Assembly: GCF_001403635.1 (NCBI RefSeq)
Contig: NZ_LN879468.1
Span: 62,001 to 126,000, forward strand
Direction of reading: 5' to 3'
DNA: 64,000 nt
Source: Clostridium massiliamazoniense
Lineage (GTDB): Bacteria > Bacillota > Clostridia > Clostridiales > Clostridiaceae
Shown here piece after piece: positions 48,281-57,863 of this stretch. Position 1 is the first letter of the stretch. Each line of letters opens with the position of its first letter. The translations under genes and the position numbers were made by a program. The notes under the pieces were generated by a model. It made no database searches and was not told the origin of the DNA. It was given only the letters and a program-made list of their open reading frames with translations.

Positions 48281-51200
48281 TTGAATATAGAGGAGTATAA
48301 AATTATTCTAGCTAAGAATATGAGCTCTAGTAATTATAAAAAGGGAAAAAGATGTTTTAATTCGAGACTTGTTAAAAGTATTAATGTTAATGAAGATAAA
48401 GAGTTTAATGCTTTAGATATATACGGTAAGGTTAGTTCTGAAAGTAGTCTTAGTGAATATTCAACTAATATTTCCATAGATTTGAATAATAACAGTTTAG
48501 TTTATACTAGTTGTGATTGTATGGATTTTGAGAAAAATAGTGATCTTCATTCTTTATATTTTTGTAAGCATTTAGCTGCAACAGGATTAGCTTATTTAGA
48601 GAAAATGAATAAAAAGCTAAATGAAGAGAAGTTCTCTATTTGGAAGGATAAAATTTATGATGCTAATAATTACAATAATGGCTTAACTAAAAAGGTGAAT
48701 ATTGATGATGGGGAAGATTTTGGAGAAAGATTCTTAAAAGACCTTAAATTAAAAGAGGATAATAAGACAATATTGAATATAGAAACTTATATGACTTTAA
48801 GTACTGATGATATTTATGATGGTATTAAGTTTTATGAAGTAGGCTTTAGAGTAGGTTTAGATAAGCTTTATGTTTTAAAAGATATAGAAGCTTTTATAAA
48901 TGCAATGGATAAAGGACTTAACTTGGATTATGGGAAGAACTTTTCTTTCAATGGAAAAATTCATCATTTTTCTGAAAAAGATGAAAGATTAATTAATTTT
49001 ATAAGAGAACAAATTGATTTAGATAATATGTTTAGTAGTAGCTATAGAAGATATGGTAGCGATTTAATTAAGGGAAAAACTTTAAAACTATTACCTAGTT
49101 CTATGAGAAGATTTCTAAAAATAATTTCTCATAGAGGAATTAATATAAATTATGATGGTGAGGAAAAACTTTATTACATAAAAGAAGAAAATATACCTTT
49201 AGAGTTAGAGATAGTAGAAAATGAAAATAATATTGAAATAAAAAATATAATGGAGTCTACACCTAAAATATTAGATTCTTATGGAGAAGTTTATTTATAT
49301 GAAGGAAATATCTATCTTATAAATAGAGAACAAAAAACAGTTTATGGTAAGCTTCATAAGGAACTTTTAAGTAAAGATAGCATAGCCTTTAAAAAGGAAG
49401 CTATAGGAGATTTATTTACATATGTTGTACCTAAAATAGAGGATGGAGCAAAAAATATAAAAATAGATTCAAATATAACAAAAAATATGGTAAGGGAAGA
49501 TTTAAAATTAGAGTTTTATTTAGATAAAAGTAGAAGCAGTATTTGGTTATCTATGAAGGTTATTTATGGAGATGAAAGCTTTGATTATATAAAGGGATAT
49601 AATAAAGAAAACTTAATAATAAGAGATTTATTAAGAGAAGAAGAGGGAAAAGAGCTTTTAGAAGAATATAAATTCTTCATTGAAGGTGATAAATTTGTTT
49701 TTAAGGGAAGTGATGAGGATTTATATTATTTCCTAAAGGATGGTATAGAAGAATTAGAGTCTTTAGGTGAAGTGTATTATTCAGAAAGTTTTGCTAGTCA
49801 AAAGCTTTATAAGGGTTCATCCATTAAGGCAGAAATAAAGGAAAGTAATCTAGGATATTTAGAATTTAATTTTAATATAGGTGACATGAAGGATGAAGAG
49901 ATAAAAAATATATTAAAAGCTTTAAAGGTAAATAAGAAATTTTATAAGCTTAAAAGTGGAAGTTTTATAAATTTAGAGGATAGGATTGTCACTGATTTCT
50001 TGAATATTTTAGATGATTTAACTATTGATAATAATTCTTTTAAAAGGAATATGAAAATCCATAAAAATAGAGTGTTATACTTAAATAAAGAATTAACAGA
50101 TAGTTCAGTAATAGAAGGAAGAAAAATATTAGGAGATTTAGCTAAAGACATAATAGAAAACAAAGAAATAGATTATAGTATACCAGATTTACTTAATGGA
50201 ACTCTTAGAGATTACCAAAGAGAAGGATTTAAGTGGTTTAAAAATCTAAGTACCTATTCCTTTGGAGGAATATTAGCTGATGAAATGGGACTTGGGAAGA
50301 CTATTCAAACTATAGTATTTTTATTATCAGAACCAAATAAAAAAACTATAATAGTAACCCCTACTTCACTTATTTATAATTGGAAGGATGAATTTGAAAA
50401 ATTTGCACCTTCTATGAAAGTATTACTTTTACATGGAAATAAAAGTGAAAGAGAAGAAGGAATGAAGGTCTTTGAAGATTATGATGTAATTTTAACTACT
50501 TATGGTACTTTGAAAAATGATTTTGAATTTTATAAAGATAAAAGCTTTGATTTTTCAATTATAGATGAAGGGCAAAATATAAAAAATTACAGTTCTTTAA
50601 GTAGTGAAGCTGTAAAAGCAATAAATGCAAAAGTAAAGTTTGCTTTAACTGGTACACCTATAGAAAATAATTTAATGGAACTTTGGTCAATATTTGATTA
50701 CGTAATGCCTACATACTTATATAATAAAAGTAAGTTTCAAGATAAATTTATGGGGAAAGATGGAGATATAAATAAGCTTAGAGCAATGATAAAACCATTT
50801 ATTTTAAGAAGATTGAAAAAAGATGTAATGTTAGAATTGCCAGAAAAAGTTGAGAAAAAGTTCTTTATTGAAATGAGTGAAGGACAAAAGAAGGTTTATA
50901 AAGCCTTTGCAGAGGATGTTAAAAATAAACTTTCAAGTGGAGAAGAAGATAACAATAAAATAACTATACTTTCTTATTTAACAAAGCTTAGACAAATATG
51001 TTTAGATCCATCTTTAGTTATGGAAGATTATGATGGGGAAAATAGCAAGTTAGATGTTGCTATGGAGATAATACTAGATAGAATAGAGAATAATAAAAAG
51101 ATATTATTATTTTCACAATTTACATCAGTTTTAGATGTGATTAAGAGAAAGCTTGATGAAGAAGAAATAGGTTATTATTATTTAGATGGTGGAACAAAGG

Positions 51201-51562
51201 CTAGTTCTAGAATAGAAATGGTTAATAAATTTAATGAAGATGAAGAAAAAAATATATTTTTAATTTCTTTAAAGGCTGGAGGAACAGGTTTGAATTTAAC
51301 AGGAGCTTCAACAGTTGTGCACTTTGACCCCTGGTGGAATCCAGCTATAGAAGACCAAGCAACAGATAGAGCACATAGAATGGGGCAAAAAAATTCTGTT
51401 GAGGTTATTAAATTAATAGGTAAGGGAACTATAGAAGAAAAAATATTAAAGTTACAAGAAAGTAAAAAGGAAATAATAGATAACATAATGGGAAGTAATT
51501 ATGAGAATGGAACATTGTTAAGTTCTCTGACAGAGGAAGAAATATTAGAACTATTTAATTAA
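48281..51562 (+). CDS. SWIM zinc finger/SNF2-family DNA-dependent ATPase
   Basis: The 1093-residue protein starts at TTG after AAAGGAG. Near residue 80 is a SWIM zinc finger (CDC...CKH). A long linker precedes the SNF2 ATPase: ADEMGLGKTIQT (Walker A), IDEGQN instead of the common DEAQ/DEGH form, LTGTPIENN, and a helicase C-terminal half with LKAGGTGLNL and DRAHRMGQ. It ends like typical bacterial Snf2 proteins (SSLTEEEILELF). Such proteins are thought to translocate on double-stranded DNA and remodel protein-DNA contacts. The second SWIM protein at 53708 may belong to the same process. Confidence 0.92.
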   Translation: MNIEEYKIILAKNMSSSNYKKGKRCFNSRLVKSINVNEDKEFNALDIYGKVSSESSLSEYSTNISIDLNNNSLVYTSCDCMDFEKNSDLHSLYFCKHLAATGLAYLEKMNKKLNEEKFSIWKDKIYDANNYNNGLTKKVNIDDGEDFGERFLKDLKLKEDNKTILNIETYMTLSTDDIYDGIKFYEVGFRVGLDKLYVLKDIEAFINAMDKGLNLDYGKNFSFNGKIHHFSEKDERLINFIREQIDLDNMFSSSYRRYGSDLIKGKTLKLLPSSMRRFLKIISHRGININYDGEEKLYYIKEENIPLELEIVENENNIEIKNIMESTPKILDSYGEVYLYEGNIYLINREQKTVYGKLHKELLSKDSIAFKKEAIGDLFTYVVPKIEDGAKNIKIDSNITKNMVREDLKLEFYLDKSRSSIWLSMKVIYGDESFDYIKGYNKENLIIRDLLREEEGKELLEEYKFFIEGDKFVFKGSDEDLYYFLKDGIEELESLGEVYYSESFASQKLYKGSSIKAEIKESNLGYLEFNFNIGDMKDEEIKNILKALKVNKKFYKLKSGSFINLEDRIVTDFLNILDDLTIDNNSFKRNMKIHKNRVLYLNKELTDSSVIEGRKILGDLAKDIIENKEIDYSIPDLLNGTLRDYQREGFKWFKNLSTYSFGGILADEMGLGKTIQTIVFLLSEPNKKTIIVTPTSLIYNWKDEFEKFAPSMKVLLLHGNKSEREEGMKVFEDYDVILTTYGTLKNDFEFYKDKSFDFSIIDEGQNIKNYSSLSSEAVKAINAKVKFALTGTPIENNLMELWSIFDYVMPTYLYNKSKFQDKFMGKDGDINKLRAMIKPFILRRLKKDVMLELPEKVEKKFFIEMSEGQKKVYKAFAEDVKNKLSSGEEDNNKITILSYLTKLRQICLDPSLVMEDYDGENSKLDVAMEIILDRIENNKKILLFSQFTSVLDVIKRKLDEEEIGYYYLDGGTKASSRIEMVNKFNEDEEKNIFLISLKAGGTGLNLTGASTVVHFDPWWNPAIEDQATDRAHRMGQKNSVEVIKLIGKGTIEEKILKLQESKKEIIDNIMGSNYENGTLLSSLTEEEILELFN

Positions 51563-51884
51563 TAATGAAATTAATATTTCATTTTATAAAAAAAATGCAT
51601 AAATTTAATTAAAATATAAAAATAATATTTATACAGTTTAATATATGGGAAAATAGATTTTTGAGCCTTGATTATTTATTTAAGTATCTAAATAATCAAG
51701 GTTTTATTATTATTTCATCAAAAGGATAAAAAGGATTTTTTGATAAAAGGGTATATAATATATATTTATTAACAATAAATTTAAAAAAAATTAATTATTC
51801 ATTACGTGAATTTAAAAAATATATAGATTACTTATGAAGTGAATAAGTAGTGAGCTTTGGTAGTGTAGGAGGAAGGTATAAAAA
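51563..51884. other. Intergenic interval with terminator
   Basis: It contains the terminator at 51666-51706 and otherwise A+T-rich sequence leading into the aspartate decarboxylase ribosome site. No other element was recognised. Confidence 0.5.
51666..51706 (+). terminator. Terminator after the SNF2 gene
   Basis: A perfect 13-bp stem (51666-51678 with 51689-51701) is followed by TTTT. Confidence 0.85.
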
Positions 51885-53510
51885 ATGAACTTAAAGGAAA
51901 AAGACATAGATAAAATATATGAAGAAGTAAGTCCTTTTGAATTTAAAGATATACTTATGGAATTAGCAAAGGAAAACTCAAAAGAATCTGATGAAATACT
52001 AGATGCTGGTAGAGGAAATCCTAACTGGGTATCAGTTACACCAAGAGAGGCATTTTTCACTTTTGGATATTTTGCAATGGAAGAATCAAGAAGAGTTTGG
52101 AGTGATTCTTATTTAGGTGGAATGGCCATTAAAAAGGGAATACATAAGAGATTTGAAAAATTCTTAGAAGATAATAAAAACTTAAAATCCATTGATTTAT
52201 TAGAAGAAATGATAAATTACGGTATTAAAGTAATGGGTTATGATGGCGATGAATTTATCTATGAATTAGTTGAAGGAATAATTGGAGATAATTATCCATC
52301 ACCAGATAGAATGCTTGTGTATGTTGAGGATATAGTACGTCAATATTTAATGAAAGAATTACAATATAATAAGGAGAAGGGTGGAAATTTTAATGTCTTT
52401 GCTGTTGAGGGTGCTACAGCAGCAATGTGTTATGTCTTTGATTCTTTAGTAGCTAATCATCTTTTAGAGAAAAAAGATAAAATAGCTATTATGGTTCCAG
52501 TATTTACACCTTATTTAGAAATACCTTTACTTCCAAATTATGATTTTGAAATAGTACCAATAAAGGCTAAGGAAGCTTCTATTAATGGTTATAGTTTATG
52601 GCAATATCCAGATAGTGAATTAGAAAAATTAAAAGATAATGATATAAAGGCTTTATTTATGGTTAATCCAGGAAATCCAAGTTCTATGGCCATAGATAAA
52701 GAAGGTATTAATAAAATTATAGAAGTCATTGAAAACCATAATAAAGACCTTATGGTAATATCAGATGATGTATATGGAACTTTTGTTGATGATTATAAGT
52801 CATTGATGTCTGAACTACCTTTTAATACTTTAGGAGTATATTCTTATTCAAAATACTTTGGAGTTACAGGTTGGAGATTAGGAACTATAGCATTACATGA
52901 TAATAATATATTTGACAAGCTTTTAAGAGAATTACCAAAAGAGAAGAAAGAAGATATAGCAAGAAGATATGCTCAAATGACACCTAATATTGAAAAAGTA
53001 TCGTTCTTAGATAGAATTGTTGCTGATAGTAGACAAGTTGCTTTAAATCATACAGCAGGACTTTCAACTCCCCAACAAGTTCAAATGGCGTTCTTTAGTT
53101 TATTATCATTATTAGATAGTAAAGGTGAGTATAGAAGGCTAACAAATAGAATATGTCATAAGAGACAAAAGTTATTCTATGAGGGATTAGGTCTTGAGAT
53201 TAAGAGATGTGAAAATGATGCAGCATATTATGCAGAGCTTGATTTTATAGAGTGGTCAAAGTGTCATTATGGAGAAGAATTTGCTACATACTTAAAGAAT
53301 CAGTATAAACCTGTTGATATATTAACAGAATTAGCTGATAAATATGGAATAATTCTTTTAGGTTGTGGTGGATTTGAAGGACCAGAATGGTCAGTTAGAG
53401 TATCATTAGCCAATTTAAATGATGAGGATTATGTTAAAATAGGAACAGCGCTTCATGACATAATAAAAGAATATATTGATTTGTTTGAAGAAGCAAAAGT
53501 TTTAGTGTAA
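51885..53510 (+). CDS. asdA: Aspartate 4-decarboxylase (bifunctional with aspartate aminotransferase)
   Basis: The 541-residue protein is a class I aminotransferase-fold PLP enzyme with the length and N-terminal extension of bacterial aspartate beta-decarboxylases. PLP lysine is Lys323 in YSYSKYFG, and the DAGRGNPNW motif lies near residue 45. It converts aspartate to alanine and CO2; in organisms with an AspT antiporter this gives a proton-motive cycle, but no antiporter gene adjoins it here. The start follows AGGAGG. It sits alone between two SWIM-protein genes. Confidence 0.93.
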   Translation: MNLKEKDIDKIYEEVSPFEFKDILMELAKENSKESDEILDAGRGNPNWVSVTPREAFFTFGYFAMEESRRVWSDSYLGGMAIKKGIHKRFEKFLEDNKNLKSIDLLEEMINYGIKVMGYDGDEFIYELVEGIIGDNYPSPDRMLVYVEDIVRQYLMKELQYNKEKGGNFNVFAVEGATAAMCYVFDSLVANHLLEKKDKIAIMVPVFTPYLEIPLLPNYDFEIVPIKAKEASINGYSLWQYPDSELEKLKDNDIKALFMVNPGNPSSMAIDKEGINKIIEVIENHNKDLMVISDDVYGTFVDDYKSLMSELPFNTLGVYSYSKYFGVTGWRLGTIALHDNNIFDKLLRELPKEKKEDIARRYAQMTPNIEKVSFLDRIVADSRQVALNHTAGLSTPQQVQMAFFSLLSLLDSKGEYRRLTNRICHKRQKLFYEGLGLEIKRCENDAAYYAELDFIEWSKCHYGEEFATYLKNQYKPVDILTELADKYGIILLGCGGFEGPEWSVRVSLANLNDEDYVKIGTALHDIIKEYIDLFEEAKVLV

Positions 53511-53527
53511 TTTTTTAAATATTCAAA

Positions 53528-53586
53528 AGATTGTATTATAAATAGAAATTTTTGATTTTTATTTAGTTAATACAGTCTTTTTTTAT
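53528..53586 (+). terminator. Terminator after the aspartate decarboxylase gene
   Basis: An 11-bp stem including one G-U pair (53528-53538 with 53568-53578), then seven T residues. Confidence 0.75.
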
Positions 53587-53707
53587 TGTAAATAAGTCTT
53601 AAATACTTTAATATATAAAATATTGTTATAAACGAAAATGATAAAATTAGATATAATATTTTTAGTAAAATATTAAGATGTTAAATGAGTGTAGGAGAGT
53701 TAAGTTT

Positions 53708-55390
53708 ATGAATTTAGATAATTTTGTTAAAAATGTTGATAGTAAAATATTGGAAGTTGGTGAAGAAATCTATATAAAAAATAATATAGTAGATATATAT
53801 AAAGGAATAAACCATTATGCTATGAGTGTTGAAAATAAAGGTTTAGATTACATAGTAGACGTAGAAATAAGTGATGATGGTGATATTCTTTATACTCATT
53901 GTGATTGTTCTAATAATATAGCAACTGCCTGTGAACATGCTGTGGCAGTTTATTTTAGATTGAGGTCATTAATTAATAAGAAGACAGTAACAAAAAACAA
54001 TATAGATATTAAAAAAATAGATTTTAATAAAGTATTAGAGGAAAGAACAAAGGAGGAGCTTATAGAAATAATAAAAGAGTATACTATCAATAATAAGTAT
54101 ATAAGAAATGAAATAATATACAAATATTCACCTATAAGTGAAGAAATAGAGTTAAATAGCGTAAAAGAACAATTAGAAACTATTATAAGAAAGTATAGTG
54201 GAAGAGGAGGTTTTATTGAACATAGAAATATAATTTTTCTTTCAAAGGATATAGAAGAACTTTTAGATAGTGCTATGGATATGTTCTATGATGATGATGA
54301 GGTTGTAGCTCCTTTAGAAATTATACTTTATATAATAGAAAATTTAGTAAGACTTTCAGATTATATGGATGATCCAGGAAAAACATTATTTGATGTAATA
54401 AATAAAGCTATTTTATCCATTGATGAAATAATTGTAGAATCCTATGATTTATCAGAAGGGGTTAAAGAAAAGATATTTAAAAAATTCTTTGAAGAAGTAG
54501 ATAAAGATATTTATAATTTATGGACAGAATGGAAATTAGAAATATTAAATCAATCTATGCATTTTGCTGATAATGAAAAATTAAGAACAGAACTTAAATA
54601 TAAGCTTAATAGCATACTAAAAGATTTAGATGAAAGTGATTATGATTTAAAGGCAAAAGATAAAATCATAACAATGCTATTTACTTTAGTTAAATCTTAT
54701 GGAAGTAAAGAAGAAGAGTTAAAGTTTATAAGAGAACATATAGATTATAGAGACTTTAGAGAGATGCTTATGAAAACAGCTAAAAAGAATAAGGATTATA
54801 AGAAAGTTATAGAACTTGCACTTGATGGTGAAAAGAAGGCTAAAAGTAAAGAAGAAATTTATAAGTGGAAAGTTGAAAGATATAAAGCTTATAAGAATGC
54901 AGAAATGAAAAAAGAACAAGTAGATTTAGCTATGGAACTTTTAATATTAAGTAATGATATTAAATTCTATATAGATATAAAGAAACTCCACTTAAAAGAA
55001 GGAAAAGATCTTTATCCTATATTTAAGGAAAAAATGAGCAAGGAATTTATTAATGCAGGTAAGGTTTATATTGATATAATATTCGAAGAAAAGGATTATG
55101 ATGCTGTAATCAAATATTTAGAAATGAATCAGGCAGAAATTGAAAAGTTTGCACCAAAGGTAATAGATAAAAAGTTCAATGCAGTGAAAAAAATTTATAA
55201 AAGTTATATATCTGAACTAATAAGAGCAGCTTCTACTAGAAAAGAATATAAAAAATTATGCTTAAGTATAAAAAATTATAAGGAGTTAATGGGAGAAGAA
55301 TTAGGAAATAAGTTAATTGATAAGTTAATAGAGGAAAATAAAAAAAGACCAGCTCTATTAGATGAACTTGAGAATTTAAAAAGAGAGTAA
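53708..55390 (+). CDS. SWIM zinc finger protein
   Basis: The 560-residue protein starts at the ATG after TAGGAG. The N-terminal half contains a SWIM finger (HCDCSNN...CEHAVA) at about residue 65-80; the rest is a helical repeat-like region with many Lys and Glu residues, like TPR or HEAT solenoids. No ATPase domain is present. SWIM proteins bind DNA or proteins, and this one is encoded 2.1 kb after a SWIM-SNF2 ATPase. A functional pairing is plausible but not shown. Confidence 0.83.
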   Translation: MNLDNFVKNVDSKILEVGEEIYIKNNIVDIYKGINHYAMSVENKGLDYIVDVEISDDGDILYTHCDCSNNIATACEHAVAVYFRLRSLINKKTVTKNNIDIKKIDFNKVLEERTKEELIEIIKEYTINNKYIRNEIIYKYSPISEEIELNSVKEQLETIIRKYSGRGGFIEHRNIIFLSKDIEELLDSAMDMFYDDDEVVAPLEIILYIIENLVRLSDYMDDPGKTLFDVINKAILSIDEIIVESYDLSEGVKEKIFKKFFEEVDKDIYNLWTEWKLEILNQSMHFADNEKLRTELKYKLNSILKDLDESDYDLKAKDKIITMLFTLVKSYGSKEEELKFIREHIDYRDFREMLMKTAKKNKDYKKVIELALDGEKKAKSKEEIYKWKVERYKAYKNAEMKKEQVDLAMELLILSNDIKFYIDIKKLHLKEGKDLYPIFKEKMSKEFINAGKVYIDIIFEEKDYDAVIKYLEMNQAEIEKFAPKVIDKKFNAVKKIYKSYISELIRAASTRKEYKKLCLSIKNYKELMGEELGNKLIDKLIEENKKRPALLDELENLKRE

Positions 55391-55423
55391 TTTATGTTTT
55401 TTATATATGCTTACAAATAATAT

Positions 55424-55488
55424 CTGCCAAGGTGGCTATATAGGTGTGTAGTGAAAAGGAAGCACCTATATAGTCGATTTAAAGGCAG
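55424..55488. repeat. Short derivative of repeat family A
   Basis: CTGCC...CTATATAGGTG at 55424-55446 is mirrored by CACCTATATAG...GGCAG at 55463-55488. These are the outer and inner arms of the family A palindrome with the central part deleted. It lies between convergent genes and may terminate transcription. Confidence 0.65.
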
Positions 55489-55503
55489 AGGAATTTTATT
55501 ATT

Positions 55504-56139
55504 TTAGAATGTTTTTGCTAATTCAATAGCTTTTTTTGAAGCTTGTTTTTTTAGATAATCTCTTTTATCTTTATAAACATCTAAACCATCTATAAATATT
55601 CCATCTATAGTTTCAGTTCCTAGAAAGTTCATTATGTATTTTAAATATTTGTGTCCAAAGTCACTACTTTCTATGTCGTTATGTTTATAAACTCCACCAC
55701 TAGATTGGATATGTAATGCTTTTTTTTCTTTTAATAATCCTATAGGACCATTTGAGTTGAATTTTATTGTTTTTCCAATCATAGAAATAGCATCAAGATA
55801 TGCTTTTAATTTGTTTGGTAAAAAATGATTAAACATAGGGTTAACAAAAATATATTTGTCTGCTGAAATAAATTGATCAGCAAATTTATTAAATTTTGAT
55901 ATTATATTTTGTTCAGATGTTGTAAGGTCAGAAGGTTGTATTCCACATTTAAGTTTGTTGAATATGTCAACAAATTCATTATCAATTGAAGGAATATTTT
56001 CCTTAGATAAATTAATAGTTATTATTTTATCTTCTGGATGAGATTTTTTATATTCACGTAAAAACCTTTCTCCAACCCATGATGAAATTGATTTTCTTTC
56101 TTTTTGATTGTGTTCAGTAATGTAAAGTACTGTAGTCAT
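55504..56139 (-). CDS. azoR: FMN-dependent NADH-azoreductase (flavodoxin-like fold)
   Basis: The 211-residue protein starts at the ATG after AGGAG; the frame opens six codons earlier. It has the flavodoxin-like fold of AzoR: N-terminal VLYITEH strand, the NPMFNHFLPNKLKAYLDAI flavin-site region, and SSGGVY near residue 145. It reduces azo dyes and quinones with NADH. Single-gene minus-strand unit. Confidence 0.9.
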   Translation of the reverse strand: MTTVLYITEHNQKERKSISSWVGERFLREYKKSHPEDKIITINLSKENIPSIDNEFVDIFNKLKCGIQPSDLTTSEQNIISKFNKFADQFISADKYIFVNPMFNHFLPNKLKAYLDAISMIGKTIKFNSNGPIGLLKEKKALHIQSSGGVYKHNDIESSDFGHKYLKYIMNFLGTETIDGIFIDGLDVYKDKRDYLKKQASKKAIELAKTF

Positions 56140-56390
56140 TTGTATCTCTCCTAACATAATTTTACAAACTAAGATATTAATATAGTATTTTGCAAAATAT
56201 ATATTAATTATACGTCCTTATAGTACATGGCACAAATAATTCAATATATATAAAATATCAATTAATTAAGGAATATAGTTAATAAATTTAAATAAACAAA
56301 GAATAATATATATAAATAAGTAAATTTATCTATAATAACTTTAAATTATATTAAATTGTTTATATACTTATAATAAAGGGGGCGATGTTA

Positions 56391-56741
56391 ATGCTTAAAA
56401 AATTATTTAGAAGTAATGAAGAAATAGAAGTAGATGAAGAACTTCTAAGAGAGGAAGAAGAAAGAAAAAAAAAGCTTAAAAAGTTTTTAAGAAAAGCAAC
56501 TTTTGAGGAGTTTAAAAACCCAGGTACATATAGAACAGTTATAAGAGTGAGAGATATACGTGAAGGCAATATTGATATAAATAGCAGTTCAGATGTTGAA
56601 AAATGGATAAATAGAATTTTATATAATAGATTTCAAGTAATGAATATACATTGTCAAAGTAATAAGGAAGGCATATCAGAGTACATAATTACTTATTGGG
56701 AAGTTATACCACCTAAAGATTGGGAAAGTAGAACTCAATAA
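56391..56741 (+). CDS. Small charged protein of unknown function
   Basis: A 116-residue protein starting at the ATG eight bases after AAGGGGG; the ATG at 56385 is too close to that site. Residues 10-40 form an acidic-then-basic coiled-coil-like helix (EEEERKKKLKKF), followed by a small folded part (RTVIRVRDIREGNID...). No family is recognised. Confidence 0.65.
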   Translation: MLKKLFRSNEEIEVDEELLREEEERKKKLKKFLRKATFEEFKNPGTYRTVIRVRDIREGNIDINSSSDVEKWINRILYNRFQVMNIHCQSNKEGISEYIITYWEVIPPKDWESRTQ

Positions 56742-56784
56742 ATAAAAAATAAAAAAAGTTGTATACTAAATTAAAAGGTAGATA

Positions 56785-57075
56785 GGGGCTGTATCAAATT
56801 ATAGATGCATTCTCTCTGCCTTTTATCTAGCTATATAGGTTCATCATTTGTGACCACTCACCTACGTAAAGAAGCTCTAATATTTTTTCCACAATAGTTT
56901 CTAAAATTTCCAAACTCACTCTGCTCAAACAGTGGAAATTTTTTCACGCAACTATTGTTCAAAAATAAAGAGCTTCTAGTACTAGTTCAATGGTCACAGC
57001 ATTTTGTACCTACATAGCTATCTCGGCAGATGAAAAAAATATATTTATGAAAAGGTGCTGATTTGATACAGCCAC
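56785..57075 (+). repeat. Dispersed repeat family A, copy A3 (complete, with terminal inverted repeats)
   Basis: The most complete copy: perfect 13-bp terminal inverted repeats GGCTGTATCAAAT at 56787-56799 and 57061-57073, then a CTGCC/GGCAG pair, then the long palindrome (GCTATATAGGT ... ACCTACATAGC) with the apex sub-hairpin. At 287 bases with no coding frame it has the form of a miniature inverted-repeat transposable element. Confidence 0.88.
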
Positions 57076-57087
57076 TTTGTCTTTTCT

Positions 57088-57116
57088 TTGACAATGATAT
57101 ATTAAATTTGTAAACT
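57088..57116 (+). promoter_or_regulatory. Promoter of the ABC exporter operon
   Basis: TTGACA at 57088-57093 and TAAACT at 57111-57116 are spaced by 17 bases, immediately downstream of repeat A3 and 60 bases before the ATPase gene. Confidence 0.6.
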
Positions 57117-57176
57117 AAGGATGAACATAAAATAAACTAAGACTTAATTCCAAATAACTAAAGAGGAGATAGGCAA

Positions 57177-57860
57177 ATGATAGAAATAAAAAATGTAAGA
57201 AAAGAATACAAAATGGGAAAGGAAATTGTTGTAGCTTTAAATGGAGTATCTCTTAATATTGATGAGGGAGAATTTTTAGCTATAGTAGGACCTTCTGGTT
57301 CTGGGAAGTCTACTCTTATGCACATTGTTGGTGGATTGGATAGACCTACAGAGGGGGAGGTTCTTTTTGATGGGAAAAATATTTCAAAATATAAGGATAA
57401 AGAAATGTCTAGGTTTAGGAATAGTTCTATAGGTTTTGTTTTTCAGGCTTTTAACTTAGAGAATACCCAAACTGCTCTTGAAAATGTAATGATGCCACTT
57501 ATCTTTTCAGGAATGGGAAAGGCTGAAAGAAAAAAAAGAGCTATGGAAGCTTTAGAAAAGGTTGAACTTGCACATCTTGCTAAGCATAAGCCAAATGAAA
57601 TGTCTGGAGGACAACGTCAAAGGGTTTCTATTGCCAGAGCTATAGTTAATGATCCTAAAATAATTTTTGCAGATGAGCCTACAGGAAATTTAGATTCAAA
57701 AACAGGGAAGAATATAATGGATTTATTTTATAGTTTAAATGATAAGGGTTATACAATAATCATGGTTACTCATAATCCTGAAGAGGCAGAAAAGGCTAAA
57801 AGAGTTGTTCAAATAAAGGATGGAAATATAACAAGTGATAAAGTGAATAAGGTGGTGTAG
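57177..57860 (+). CDS. ABC transporter ATPase, MacB/LolD type
   Basis: The 227-residue protein starts after AGAGGAGAT. Motifs: GPSGSGKST (residues 38-46), MSGGQRQRVSIARA signature, IIFADEPTGNLDS (Walker B). It energises the two FtsX-type permeases directly downstream; the next gene begins three bases after its stop. Such MacB-like transporters act on substrates at the outer face of the membrane, often peptides or antibiotics. Confidence 0.93.
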   Translation: MIEIKNVRKEYKMGKEIVVALNGVSLNIDEGEFLAIVGPSGSGKSTLMHIVGGLDRPTEGEVLFDGKNISKYKDKEMSRFRNSSIGFVFQAFNLENTQTALENVMMPLIFSGMGKAERKKRAMEALEKVELAHLAKHKPNEMSGGQRQRVSIARAIVNDPKIIFADEPTGNLDSKTGKNIMDLFYSLNDKGYTIIMVTHNPEEAEKAKRVVQIKDGNITSDKVNKVV

Positions 57861-57863
57861 ACT

